A stretch of 64,000 bases of DNA. Source: Rubrobacter_D sp963840835. Its GTDB lineage: Bacteria; Actinomycetota; Rubrobacteria; Rubrobacterales; Rubrobacteraceae. How positions within the stretch are numbered: the stretch's first letter is position 1; each line of letters starts with the position of its first letter. The position numbers and the translations under genes are program-made. Of the stretch, positions 51,299 through 59,680 are shown piece by piece. The notes beneath the pieces are model-generated. The model saw only the letters and a program-made list of their open reading frames with translations, was not told the DNA's origin and did no database searches. Location of the stretch: NCBI GenBank assembly GCA_963840835.1, contig CAWJAM010000004.1, positions 1 to 64,000 of the forward strand, written 5' to 3'.

Positions 51299-52000
51299 CT
51301 ACCCTACCTTGGCCAGGCCCTCAATGTACCCCAGGTCCTTGACCACGATGTGGCGCCCTTTGAGCTCCACTGCCCCGGCCTCCTTGAGCCTGGAGAAAGC
51401 CCGGGTAACGGCCACCCGCTTGCAGCCGATCATCGTGCCTAGCTGCTCGTGGGTGTAGCGGGTAGGGATGCGGTAGCTCTCGCTGCTCACCACTCCTTCG
51501 GATTCGACCAGGGTCAGGATCAGGGTAGCAAGGCGAGCAGGGACGTCTTTGCCGAGGATGTCGGCGTAGCGGACCTCGGAGTCATGCAGCCTCTCGGCGA
51601 GCTCGCGCACGAGCCTAAGCCCCACTTCAGGCTTTTTCATGATCAACCCCTCGAGATCCTCGCGCCTCAGGGAGACCACGGTAGAGGGGGCGAGTGCCCG
51701 CACGTAGACGCCTTCGAGGCTCTGGCCGGTGAGGGCCATCTCCCCGAAGACGCTCCCACCCTCAACCACCGATAGAGTGATCTCATCGCCGCCTCGGATC
51801 ACCTCGTAGACCTGCACCCTGCCTTGTTTGAGTATGAACAGCCTCTCTGTGCCGTCCTGCGGAGCGTAGAGGACGTCGCCCTGCTCGAGGAAGGTGTCCG
51901 GGCATCGGTTGGCCAGATCCTTCATTTCCTCTGGGGAGAGGGGGCCGAAGATATCGACCATCGAAAGCAGGCGTATCTGTTCTTGTAGGGACATGGGCAT
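51299..52000 (-). CDS. Crp/Fnr-family transcriptional regulator
   Basis: A 233-residue regulator. The cyclic-nucleotide-binding-type beta barrel (residues about 15-125) shows GDVLYAPQDGTERLFILKQGRVQVY and GSVFGEMALTG; the glycine-rich phosphate-cassette region is altered, so cAMP binding is not assured. The C-terminal winged helix is THEQLGTMIGCKRVAVTRAFSRLKEAG (residues about 175-215). No cysteine cluster of Fnr is seen. The ATG at 52000 or the one two codons on could be the start. A palindrome lies about 120 bp upstream. Confidence 0.85.
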   Translation of the reverse strand: MPMSLQEQIRLLSMVDIFGPLSPEEMKDLANRCPDTFLEQGDVLYAPQDGTERLFILKQGRVQVYEVIRGGDEITLSVVEGGSVFGEMALTGQSLEGVYVRALAPSTVVSLRREDLEGLIMKKPEVGLRLVRELAERLHDSEVRYADILGKDVPARLATLILTLVESEGVVSSESYRIPTRYTHEQLGTMIGCKRVAVTRAFSRLKEAGAVELKGRHIVVKDLGYIEGLAKVG

Positions 52001-52397
52001 AAAGCGGCGTTCCTTCCCTCTCGCGAGAGACGTACCTGATTGCCATCCTCTTAGGAAGAAAGGAGTCGGCCCGGGTCCGCAAAAAGCGTCTGGTGTGTGG
52101 CCCTCATTCTAGCACGTTTTGTATCAGGTGATACTACGGAGGCGAAGTGGAAGCCCGGCGCCCTCACTCAGGGGTGAGAGGACCTTTATGACGATCTTCT
52201 GAGGGGAAAGGGAAAGGAGAGGTCGAGCCACCGAGTCGATGTGTTCATACCGCACGTATTTTCGTTCCAAACATTGCTATGTCGCAGGATACGGCACCAC
52301 ATCGTGCGGTGTGGGTGAATAGACGTATTCCCCTGGGAAAGGGAAAGGAGAGGGTCAGTCGTAGACGGTCGCGGAAGCCCCCGGAAAAGAAGCTCAC
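52001..52397. other. 397-bp divergent intergenic region with palindrome and purine repeats
   Basis: GTATCA-GG-TGATAC (52121-52134) is a palindrome of Crp-like size. The 19-mer GGGAAAGGGAAAGGAGAGG occurs at 52204-52222 and again at 52335-52353. CATACCGCACG (52246-52256) and CGTGCGGTGTG (52303-52313) form an 11-bp inverted repeat with one wobble. The 52240-52320 stretch has unusually low GC. No convincing gene; a 27-codon ORF (52239-52322) lacks support. Confidence 0.45.
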
Positions 52398-52613
52398 GTG
52401 CTCTCTGAGGAAGCGCAGATCGGCAAGCGGGTGAGGGTGCGCGAAGGTGTCCTTCTACGACCGACCCTGCCAGCTTCGGTAGGCACGATCGAGAAAAGGT
52501 GGGGAGACCCCAACTACGCGGCCCTAGATGTCCTGCTCGACGATGGCATCCTACAACTGTTCTGGTACTACGAGATGGAGGAGGTCGATGCTAATGAGGC
52601 TGGAGGCGCATGA
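52398..52613 (+). CDS. Small SH3/KOW-like protein of unknown function
   Basis: A 71-residue protein beginning with GTG. Its pattern of short beta-rich segments (GKRVRVREGVLLR, SVGTIEKRWGDPNYAALDVLLDDG, LFWYYEMEEV) resembles a small beta-barrel such as the KOW/SH3 fold found in many actinobacterial hypothetical proteins. It overlaps the next gene. No known motif or catalytic residue. Function unknown. Confidence 0.55.
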   Translation: MLSEEAQIGKRVRVREGVLLRPTLPASVGTIEKRWGDPNYAALDVLLDDGILQLFWYYEMEEVDANEAGGA

Positions 52614-52791
52614 CGTCCTGGCCGTGGTTGCGGGGCGAAGCCGCAGGGGCTGCCCCCCGCACGGTCCCCACCTCATCGACTTCGTCGGGAAAGGCCTCTA
52701 CGAAGCCCGGTGCTTGAACTGCGGGTTGGTGGGTCCCGAACGCAAGGATAGCTTGGAAGCGAAGCTGGCCTTCGACCAGAGATGGCACTAG
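52594..52791 (+). CDS. Small zinc-finger-like protein of unknown function
   Basis: A 65-residue protein with a CLNCG pair and a further cysteine-histidine group (RRGCPPHGPH), which together could hold one zinc ion. The ATG at 52594 has an AGGAGG site 9 bp upstream and the gene overlaps the end of the preceding one in another frame. Function unknown; probably cotranscribed with its neighbours. Confidence 0.55.
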   Translation: MRLEAHDVLAVVAGRSRRGCPPHGPHLIDFVGKGLYEARCLNCGLVGPERKDSLEAKLAFDQRWH

Positions 52792-52905
52792 GTCACCCAG
52801 GTTAGCCGTCCCGACTTGCTCGTCCGATCTGTCCGGAGGACATACCGAGGCCCACTCGAGGAGTCTGACGAAGGCGTAGAGCACCCTGCAAAGGAGGAGA
52901 ACAGC

Positions 52906-53286
52906 GTGAGAGCGGAGCAGACCGTCTCCGAGATGGTGGTGGAGTCGCTGGCCAGACAGGCCGAGGCGCTTTCAGAGGAGACCGACCGGCCCTTTGGGGA
53001 GGCATTCGCGGAGATCCTCAAGACCCCCGCGGGTAGCAAACTCGCCGAGCTAGCGGATGGTCCTCACCGCCACGAGAAGGCCGCCGACTGGCAGGCAGGC
53101 CTGCTCATGGACCGCAAGGTTCAAAGGACGGCGTACCTGTGTGCCTCTAAAGCTGGGCACGACGCCGGTGAAACTTGCTACTCTTGGCATGGGCGATACA
53201 CAGAGCGGGTCGAGGGCACAGATGCGCGGGCGGAGTACCAAGCGCTGTTGCGAAAGAGGATCACCCACCTGGAGCGATCTTCGTGA
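52906..53286 (+). CDS. Small helical protein of unknown function
   Basis: A 126-residue soluble protein (VSEMVVESLARQAEALSEETDRPFGEAFAEIL; later QAGLLMDRKVQRTAYLC). The GTG at 52906 is backed by an excellent AAAGGAGGAG site; the upstream ATG frame has none. The N-terminal helix looks like a dimerisation helix. No domain recognised. Part of a set of three small genes behind the Crp-type regulator. Confidence 0.6.
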   Translation: MRAEQTVSEMVVESLARQAEALSEETDRPFGEAFAEILKTPAGSKLAELADGPHRHEKAADWQAGLLMDRKVQRTAYLCASKAGHDAGETCYSWHGRYTERVEGTDARAEYQALLRKRITHLERSS

Positions 53287-53371
53287 GAAACTAAACGCCG
53301 TCTCTTCTAGCGGGCGGTCTCGGGCCATCTGCTAGACTCTCTCCGGTACAAGCGGGAGCAAGGGGAGAGCT

Positions 53372-53662
53372 ATGGTGGACCATCTCGTGTTTTTCGCCGT
53401 CAGGGAGGGAGCGTCGTCCGAGGAGGTCGAGGATCTCGTCTCGTCGATGCGCGCCCTGAAGGACGATGTACCAAGCACCATAGATCTCTCCGTGGGCGAG
53501 GACTTCTCGGGGCGCTCGGGGGAATATACCCACGCCCTCTTCGCCCGCTTCGAGGACGCCGCCGGACTGCAGGAGTACATGGAGCATCCCGCGCACCTGG
53601 CCGTCGTCGAGAAGCTCGACGCGACTACGACGGGCCGGATCGTCGCCGACTACGAGTTCTAG
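53372..53662 (+). CDS. Dabb-domain (stress-responsive A/B barrel) protein
   Basis: A 96-residue dimeric alpha-beta barrel protein. The conserved pattern MVDHLVFFAVREGASSEEVEDLVSSM, DLSVGEDFSGRS, YTHALFARFEDAAGLQEYMEHPAH is complete. Dabb proteins are stress-induced or act on small metabolites. The ATG follows GGGGAG. A rhodanese gene starts 4 bp beyond its stop. Confidence 0.83.
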   Translation: MVDHLVFFAVREGASSEEVEDLVSSMRALKDDVPSTIDLSVGEDFSGRSGEYTHALFARFEDAAGLQEYMEHPAHLAVVEKLDATTTGRIVADYEF

Positions 53663-53666
53663 TCGC

Positions 53667-53996
53667 GTGGAGAGGTCAGACTACGACAACATAACGGCGA
53701 GCGGGCTGAAGGACAGGCTCGAGGCGGGGGACAGGCTGGTACTCCTCGACGTGCGCGAGCGGTGGGAGTTCGAGCTTGCCCGCATAGAAGGCTCGACGTT
53801 CATCCCCATGTCGGAGCTGGGGGAACGTTATACCGAGCTAGACCCCGGCTCCGAGACCGTGGTGATCTGCCACCACGGCATCCGCAGCTCCTACGTGGCC
53901 CAGGCGCTCCAGGGGGCCGGCTTCGAGAAGGTCCTCAACCTCGAAGGCGGACTCGACGCCTACTCATTTGTGGACGAGTCCGTCCCAACTTATTGA
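53667..53996 (+). CDS. Rhodanese-like sulfurtransferase
   Basis: A 109-residue single-domain rhodanese. The active-site loop is CHHGIRSSY with the nucleophilic cysteine (C-x-x-G-x-R-S), preceded by LLDVRERWEFELARIEGS. It would carry a persulfide for sulfur transfer or detoxification. GTG start without a clear ribosome site; it may be coupled to the Dabb gene. It precedes a CNBD-flavoprotein fusion, suggesting redox or sulfur stress work. Confidence 0.85.
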   Translation: MERSDYDNITASGLKDRLEAGDRLVLLDVRERWEFELARIEGSTFIPMSELGERYTELDPGSETVVICHHGIRSSYVAQALQGAGFEKVLNLEGGLDAYSFVDESVPTY

Positions 53997-54110
53997 AACA
54001 GAGTGCTCGTACCAGACCGGCGAGCTCGATCCCGTCATCGCGGGGATGCGCCGGACCGCTGTAGGAGGCACTATGGATGCGACAGCAAAGGATATAGTCG
54101 AGGTTGCACG

Positions 54111-55787
54111 ATGAGCGATAGGATGGACGAGATCCGCAGCACGAGGGCCCCGGTGCTGAGGACGGACCAGATCAGGATCCTCAAGCGCTACGGGAAGACT
54201 AGAGAGACAGAGGTCGGCGACGTCCTGTTCAGGGCGGGCGATACCGAGAACGACTTCGTAGTCGTGCTGGAAGGCGAGGTGAAGGTTGGCGACGACTTCC
54301 CCGGCGAGTGGCGAACTATAGGCACCTTCCACGAGGGCCGTTTCCTGGGCGAGCTGAACATGCTCACCGGGCAGGCAATGTACCTGACGGGCGTGGTGAG
54401 CGAGGCCGGGGAGGTGCTGACCATTCCACGCGAGCGCCTCAAGGAGGTCGTGACCGAGGAGCCCAACCTCTCGGACATCATCCTCAGGGCCTTTCTGGCC
54501 AGGCGCTCTTACATGATGAGGACCGGCCTTGGCCTGAGAATAATAGGCTCACGCCGCTCTGCCGACGCGACGCGTCTCAGGGAGTTTGCGGCCCGCAACC
54601 GGGTGCCCCACGTGTGGATCGAGCTCGAGCAAGATCCGACAGCCGAAGCCCTGCTGGAGAGGTTCGGTGCGAAGCCGTCGGATGCGCCGGTGACCGTCTG
54701 GCAGGGCGAGGACGTGCTCAAGAAGCCGACCAGGGCCGAGTTCGCCCGCGCCACGGGCCTCGAAGTAGAGGCCCCACTGGAACGAACCTACGATCTCGTG
54801 GTGGTGGGGGCGGGACCAGCGGGCCTCGGCGCCTCCGTCTACGGGGCTTCGGAGGGCCTCTCTACCCTCGCCCTCGAGTCCGTAGCGTTGGGGGGGCAGG
54901 CCGGCACCAGCTCCCGCATAGAGAACTACCCGGGCTTCCCGGCGGGGCTCTCCGGCTTCGAGCTCGCCAGCCGCGTCCTCGTCCAGGCCGACAAGTTCGG
55001 CGCCCGCACCGCCGTTCCCCAGGAGGCGGTGGGCCTCGAGTGGGAGGATGGCTACTACCGCGTCGGGCTCTCAGAGGGCGGTGAGGTCGCCGCACGCAGC
55101 GTGATCGCGGCCAGCGGTGCCAGCTACCGCAGGCTCGACGTGCCAAGCCTTGAGCGCTTCGAGGGCGAGAGCGTCCATTACGCCGCCACGCAGGCCGAGG
55201 CGCAGCGGTGCGAAGGCGAAGAGGTGGCGGTCGTCGGTGGGGGCAACTCTGCGGGCCAGGCGGCGGTGTTCCTGGCCGGACGCACGCGGAGGGTCTACCT
55301 GCTCATCAGGGGCGGCGACCTGGGCAAGGGCATGTCGAGGTACCTCGTCGACCGGATCGCGGCCACCGACAACGTCGAGCTGCTCGCCAACACCGAGGTC
55401 CGAGGGCTCCTCGGGGAGGACCGCCTGGAGGGTATAGCGGTAGAGGACAACCGCTCGGGCGCACGGCGGACCCTGGCTGCTTCTTCCCTCTTCGTCTTCA
55501 TCGGCGCCGAGGCCAACTCCCGCTGGCTAAGGGGGACCGTCGAGCTCGACGAGCGTGGTTTCGTACTCACGGGGGACGCGTTGGACCGATCCGTGCTCGA
55601 CGGGGACCCCTGGCGAGCACGTTCGCGGGAACCGTTCCTCCTGGAGACGAGCATGCCGGGGGTATTCGCGGCGGGCGACGTGCGCGCCGGCTCGATCAAA
55701 CGATGCGCCTCGGCGGTGGGGGAGGGCTCTATGGCGGTGAGGCTGGTCCACCAGTACCTGGCCGAGGCCGGCGTGCAAAACGCCTGA
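54111..55787 (+). CDS. Cyclic-nucleotide-binding/thioredoxin-reductase-like fusion flavoprotein
   Basis: A 558-residue fusion. Residues about 20-135 form a CNBD (GDVLFRAGDTENDFVVVLEGEV; GRFLGELNMLTG). Residues about 150-215 are a thioredoxin-like spacer (RVPHVWIELEQDPTAEALLERF). From about 225 a thioredoxin-reductase-type two-dinucleotide-fold flavoprotein follows (DLVVVGAGPAGLGASVYG, GGQAGTSSRIENYPGFP; NAD motif VAVVGGGNSAGQAAVFLAG). The CxxC disulfide expected near that point is replaced by YAATQAEAQRC, so it cannot work as classical thioredoxin reductase. The ATG at 54111 has a GAGG site. Confidence 0.85.
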   Translation: MSDRMDEIRSTRAPVLRTDQIRILKRYGKTRETEVGDVLFRAGDTENDFVVVLEGEVKVGDDFPGEWRTIGTFHEGRFLGELNMLTGQAMYLTGVVSEAGEVLTIPRERLKEVVTEEPNLSDIILRAFLARRSYMMRTGLGLRIIGSRRSADATRLREFAARNRVPHVWIELEQDPTAEALLERFGAKPSDAPVTVWQGEDVLKKPTRAEFARATGLEVEAPLERTYDLVVVGAGPAGLGASVYGASEGLSTLALESVALGGQAGTSSRIENYPGFPAGLSGFELASRVLVQADKFGARTAVPQEAVGLEWEDGYYRVGLSEGGEVAARSVIAASGASYRRLDVPSLERFEGESVHYAATQAEAQRCEGEEVAVVGGGNSAGQAAVFLAGRTRRVYLLIRGGDLGKGMSRYLVDRIAATDNVELLANTEVRGLLGEDRLEGIAVEDNRSGARRTLAASSLFVFIGAEANSRWLRGTVELDERGFVLTGDALDRSVLDGDPWRARSREPFLLETSMPGVFAAGDVRAGSIKRCASAVGEGSMAVRLVHQYLAEAGVQNA

Positions 55788-55867
55788 GGCTTCTACTCCC
55801 CACCCTCGAACGGCAGAGCACAAGCCCAACCGTCGCCGTTGTCGCTGCTCTGGTGATCACTTCTACT

Positions 55868-55954
55868 TCAGGGTCCCCTCTCGACCGCCTCTTTGATGCG
55901 CTGGTAGAGGCCGGATGCGAGGCCCTCCGGTTCCGAGGAGCGTTCGGCTAGCAT
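55868..55954 (-). CDS. Possible 28-residue small ORF
   Basis: An ATG 6 bp beyond the stop of the next minus-strand gene opens a 28-codon ORF (ERSSEPEGLASGLYQRIKEA) preceded by AGGTAGCCAGG. It is amphipathic and could be a small protein, or the start of a lost gene. Weak evidence. Confidence 0.2.
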   Translation of the reverse strand: MLAERSSEPEGLASGLYQRIKEAVERGP

Positions 55955-55959
55955 CCTGG

Positions 55960-56244
55960 CTACCTGATCGTCTCGGTCTCGCCTGCTATCTCGAAGGTGA
56001 GGACCACCGGCTCCGCGTCTTCCAGGCCTAGCTCTTGTGCGATGGCAAGACGGACTTCCGCGACTTCGTGGCCGGTCCGGGTGGAGATCTCACGGCTCAC
56101 TAGCTCGGGGTCGAACTCCTGGCAGACCTCGATGCCGCCACCCACGCGCCGCTCCCACCACCACGGGGCGACGACGCCCGTGAAGCTCTCCCTGACGAGG
56201 GCCGTCGCGCTGTCGGCGAGGAGCTGGTTGAGGTACTCGGGCAT
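55960..56244 (-). CDS. Hypothetical protein
   Basis: A 94-residue soluble acidic protein (LNQLLADSATALVRESFTG; VAEVRLAIAQELGLEDAEP; VVLTFEIAGE). No known family recognised. A TATAAA element ends 6 bp before the ATG and no ribosome site is present, so a leaderless transcript is likely. It is divergent from acuB. Confidence 0.55.
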   Translation of the reverse strand: MPEYLNQLLADSATALVRESFTGVVAPWWWERRVGGGIEVCQEFDPELVSREISTRTGHEVAEVRLAIAQELGLEDAEPVVLTFEIAGETETIR

Positions 56245-56323
56245 AGGAAATTTATACCAGCCGCGGGGGGCTTACGTGTGCGGGTTCGCTGATATACAAT
56301 GCGAAGAGGGAAGGAGTTATGCG

Positions 56324-56974
56324 ATGCTTCTCGTAAAGGACTCGATGGCCCGTGAGATCGTTACGCTCTCGCCGGATGAGACGGCGGCGACGGCGCTCGC
56401 CCTGTGCAGGGAGCGGCGCATAAGGCACCTTCCCGTTCTCGAGGAAGGAAGGATTGTCGGGATAGTTTCGGACCGGGACCTTCGCTCCTCCACCCCCGCG
56501 CTGGGCGACCCCGACCGGGCCGCGGCCCTTCAAGAAGTACTGGTAGAAGACGTGATGGCCCGCGAGGTGGTGAGCGTCCTCCCTGATGATCCCATAGAGC
56601 AGGCGGCAAACACGATGCGCGAGGGGAAGATCGGCTGCCTCCCCGTGCTCGAAGGTGATGATCTCGTCGGCATCATCACGGCCTCCGACGTTATGGATGC
56701 GCTGGTCTACCTGGTCGGTGCCAACGAGCCTGGTAGCCGCATGGAGGTCGCCCTCCCTGACAGGCCGGGTTCCCTTGCCGGCGCGGCGGGCGTCTTCGGG
56801 ATGTGCGGCATAAACATCGTAAGCGCCGCGATGGGAGCCACCCGGGAACCGAGAGAAGTTGGGGCCCCCAGGGAGCGCGTCGTCGTTTTCAGGGTGGACA
56901 CCATCGACACCACCGAGGTGGTCGGATACCTGGAGGAGGCCGGCTACTTCGTCCTTTGGCCGCCGAAGCCTTGA
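56324..56974 (+). CDS. acuB: CBS-ACT domain protein, AcuB-like
   Basis: A 216-residue regulator protein. Two CBS domains (LVKDSMAREIVTLSPDETAATAL; VEDVMAREVVSVLPDDPIEQAA) occupy residues 1-135, then an ACT domain (VALPDRPGSLAGAAGVFGMCGINIVSA) to about 210. AcuB sits beside AcuC in acetoin/acetate utilisation operons and may sense adenine nucleotides and amino acids. The ATG at 56324 has an AAGGAG site 7 bp upstream. The stop overlaps the TTG of acuC. Confidence 0.83.
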   Translation: MLLVKDSMAREIVTLSPDETAATALALCRERRIRHLPVLEEGRIVGIVSDRDLRSSTPALGDPDRAAALQEVLVEDVMAREVVSVLPDDPIEQAANTMREGKIGCLPVLEGDDLVGIITASDVMDALVYLVGANEPGSRMEVALPDRPGSLAGAAGVFGMCGINIVSAAMGATREPREVGAPRERVVVFRVDTIDTTEVVGYLEEAGYFVLWPPKP

Positions 56975-58131
56975 GCGGCCGGGCGGCCATCGTCCACGAC
57001 CTGGCCCTGGAGGACTACGGCTTCGGCGGAGAACATCCCTTCAACCCCCTGCGCGTCAGGCTCGCCCTCGAGCTGTGCGAATCCCTCGGGCTGCTGGAAG
57101 GCTATCCCTTCGTCTCCTCGGAGCCGGCCACAGACGAAGACCTGACGACCGTCCACAGCCTCACCTACGTGCGGATGGTCCAGCAGGCCGGAAGGAGATC
57201 GGCGGCCCTCTCCGACCTGCTGCCATACGGAATAGGGACCTCGGACAACCCTATCTTTCCCGACATGCACGATGCCTGCTCCCACGTCGTCGGAGGGGTG
57301 CTCGCAGCGTGCCGGCTCGTGATGGAGGGGAATGTGGAGCACGCGATGTGCATCTCGGGCGGCCTGCACCACGCCCTGCGCTCGTCTGCGAGCGGCTTCT
57401 GCGTCTACAACGACGTGGGCGTTGCCATCGCGCGTCTCAAAGAGGACCATCCTGGCATCCGCATCGCCTACGTGGACACCGACGCCCATCATGGCGACGG
57501 GGTGCAGTGGATGTTCTACAGCGACCCCGACGTACTGACCGTCTCGATGCACGAGTCTGGCCGCTACCTCTTCCCAGGCACGGGCGGGATCGACGAGAGG
57601 GGCCGCAATGGCGGCGTCGGGTACTCGGTCAACGTGCCCCTCGAGCCCTATACGGACGACGAGTCCTGGATCTCCTGCTTCGAAGCCGTCGTCCCTGAGG
57701 TCCTTCGTGCCTTCGGTCCTGACCTGATCCTCACCCAGAACGGCTGCGACGGCCACGCCCTCGACCCCCTGACTCACCTCTCCGCAACGACCCGCTTCTA
57801 CGAGCACGTCCCAAAACGAATGCACGACCTCGCCCACGAGCTCTGCGGGGGCCGCTGGGTCGCAACGGGTGGTGGAGGTTACGATATCTGGCGCGTCGTC
57901 CCGCGCGCCTGGACCGCGCTCTGGGCCGCCGTCTCCCACCAGGAAATACCAGAGGAAGTGCCAGAAGACTGGCTCTCGAAGTGGGACGCGAAGAGTCCTG
58001 TAAAGTTGCCCTCCTTCATGCGCGACGACCCGGAGGACTATCCGCGGATACCCCGCGCCGCTGAGATAACGAGCCGCAACGAGCGCACCGTAGAGCGGGT
58101 GATCGAGAAAGCGCTACCGAGGCTTCGGTAG
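56971..58131 (+). CDS. acuC: AcuC-like class I histone-deacetylase-family protein
   Basis: A 386-residue zinc-dependent lysine deacetylase of the length typical for AcuC. The fold's signature residues are visible: SGGLHHALRSSASGFCVYND, YVDTDAHHGDGVQWMF (metal aspartate-histidine) and the tyrosine region TGGGGYDIWRV. AcuC removes acetyl groups from acetyl-CoA synthetase. It starts from a TTG within the acuB stop (TTGA), so the two are coupled. No acetyltransferase AcuA is adjacent. Confidence 0.88.
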   Translation: MSGRAAIVHDLALEDYGFGGEHPFNPLRVRLALELCESLGLLEGYPFVSSEPATDEDLTTVHSLTYVRMVQQAGRRSAALSDLLPYGIGTSDNPIFPDMHDACSHVVGGVLAACRLVMEGNVEHAMCISGGLHHALRSSASGFCVYNDVGVAIARLKEDHPGIRIAYVDTDAHHGDGVQWMFYSDPDVLTVSMHESGRYLFPGTGGIDERGRNGGVGYSVNVPLEPYTDDESWISCFEAVVPEVLRAFGPDLILTQNGCDGHALDPLTHLSATTRFYEHVPKRMHDLAHELCGGRWVATGGGGYDIWRVVPRAWTALWAAVSHQEIPEEVPEDWLSKWDAKSPVKLPSFMRDDPEDYPRIPRAAEITSRNERTVERVIEKALPRLR

Positions 58132-58203
58132 AGCAAGAAAAGGGTTGCGCATCCGGCGTAGTCGCGGTATTTTGCCATAGGTGACCAGTTCGGCAGACCG
58201 GAG

Positions 58204-58539
58204 ATGACATTGCGAAGCATTCCAACATTGCATAGCGTAGCGGTCCCTTCCCCCTCTTCCACCGAGACGAAGCCGGGGATAGAGATAGAGCGCGAAGTTA
58301 CCGAGGAGCCTCCTTACAAGGTCATTCTGCACAACGACGACTTCACGCCGATGGAGCACGTCGTCGCCGTGCTGCAAAAGGTCATCCCTCGCATGTCCGT
58401 CAAACGGGCCGTGGACATCATGATGGAGGCCCACAACAAGGGCAAAGCCGTCGCCACCAAGACCCACAAGGAGCTCGCCGAGCTCTACCAGGAAGGCCTA
58501 AACAACGAAGGCCTCATCGCCAGCATAGAGCCCGACTAA
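58204..58539 (+). CDS. clpS: ATP-dependent Clp protease adaptor ClpS
   Basis: A 111-residue adaptor that delivers N-end-rule substrates to ClpAP/ClpCP. A disordered N-terminal tail (to about residue 33) precedes the conserved PPYKVILHNDDFTPMEHVVAVL and the helix MMEAHNKGKAVATKTHKELAE. The asparagine-aspartate pair and methionine that bind the N-terminal residue are present (NDD; MEHVV). It converges with moaA. Confidence 0.9.
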   Translation: MTLRSIPTLHSVAVPSPSSTETKPGIEIEREVTEEPPYKVILHNDDFTPMEHVVAVLQKVIPRMSVKRAVDIMMEAHNKGKAVATKTHKELAELYQEGLNNEGLIASIEPD

Positions 58540-58544
58540 GCCCG

Positions 58545-59531
58545 CTACCCCCCGATCTGGCTCATCGTGCGGTCTCTGGACTCCTCGGGGAGGGTGAGGC
58601 CCGCGGCCGGCTTGATTCCCGCCGTGTGCCAGAGAACCTCGTGGATAGCGGGTATCGGATCTTCGGAGCGGATGGCGTCCTTGACGGGCACGTCGAGGTC
58701 GGTAAGTAGACAAGGGTGGATCTTGCCGTCCGCCGTGAGCCGGAGACGGCTGCACCTGGCACAGAACGGCTCCGAGACAGGCGTTATGACGCCGAAGGTA
58801 CCAGGGGCGCCGTCGAATCGGAACTCGTCGGCGGGGGCGGCGGGGTCGTCTTTTTCTATAGGCTCCAGGTCTCCTAGCTCCGCCTGGGCGCGGTCCAGGA
58901 TCTCCCGCCCCGAGATGAAGAGCGACCTGAAGCGCGAGCCGTCTGTGTCGCCGTTCAGGGGCATCAGCTCGATGAACCTTACGTGCATGGGGTATTCGAG
59001 CGTAAGCTTCGCCATATCGGAGATCTCATCGTCGTTGACCCCGCGCATGGCGACGGCGTTGATCTTGACGGGCGACAAGGGTGTCTCCAGCGCCGCCATC
59101 ACCGCTTCCCAGACCTTCTCGAAGTGGTTGCGCCGCGTAATGAACGCAAACTTCTCGGGCTGGAGGGTATCCAGCGAGATGTTCACGCGGTCGAGGCCGG
59201 ACTCGACGAGACCTTCCAGGTTCTCCTTGAGGAGGAAGCCGTTGGTCGTCATGGTTACGTCCTCGAAGCCTAGCTCCTTGAGCCAGCCGATGAACATGAC
59301 GACCCCGCGCCTCACGAGCGGCTCGCCGCCCGTTACGCGGACCTTCGTCACGCCGAGCTGCAGGCAGGCCTCGGCGAAGGTCAGCATCTCTTCGAGGGTC
59401 AGGATGTGGCTCTTGTCCTGGAACTGGATATCCTCGGGCATGCAGTACTGGCAGCGGAAGTTACAGCGGTCCGTTACCGAGATCCTCAGGTAATCCATCT
59501 TCCGGTTGTAGCTGTCCGTAAGCTGCGCCAA
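58545..59531 (-). CDS. moaA: GTP 3',8-cyclase MoaA
   Basis: A 328-residue radical-SAM enzyme that begins molybdenum-cofactor synthesis. The SAM cluster motif is CNFRCQYC, and the second, C-terminal cluster is CARCSRLRLTADGKIHPC. The protein ends in SQIGG; the terminal Gly-Gly is a hallmark of MoaA. The TTG at 59531 with GAGAGG before it gives LTDSYNRKMDYLRIS, matching the family start. The longer upstream frame is not supported. No other moa gene is adjacent. Confidence 0.88.
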   Translation of the reverse strand: MAQLTDSYNRKMDYLRISVTDRCNFRCQYCMPEDIQFQDKSHILTLEEMLTFAEACLQLGVTKVRVTGGEPLVRRGVVMFIGWLKELGFEDVTMTTNGFLLKENLEGLVESGLDRVNISLDTLQPEKFAFITRRNHFEKVWEAVMAALETPLSPVKINAVAMRGVNDDEISDMAKLTLEYPMHVRFIELMPLNGDTDGSRFRSLFISGREILDRAQAELGDLEPIEKDDPAAPADEFRFDGAPGTFGVITPVSEPFCARCSRLRLTADGKIHPCLLTDLDVPVKDAIRSEDPIPAIHEVLWHTAGIKPAAGLTLPEESRDRTMSQIGG

Positions 59532-59680
59532 GATATCCTCTCGGGTCTTTAGCGATCCCTGCTCCTCTGGATTGTATCGCTTTTCTGAGATGGGAGTAGC
59601 GGACGAATCGTCGCCGGCCCACAGGTATACTGCCCGGGGTTCGCGGCAAACGTATTGCGACCAAAATCGGGGAGAAGGTA

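Noticed and set aside
52239..52322. 27-codon ORF between the purine-rich repeats
   Set aside because: Codon use is unlike the neighbouring genes and no homologue or conserved motif is apparent; noted only as part of the intergenic region.
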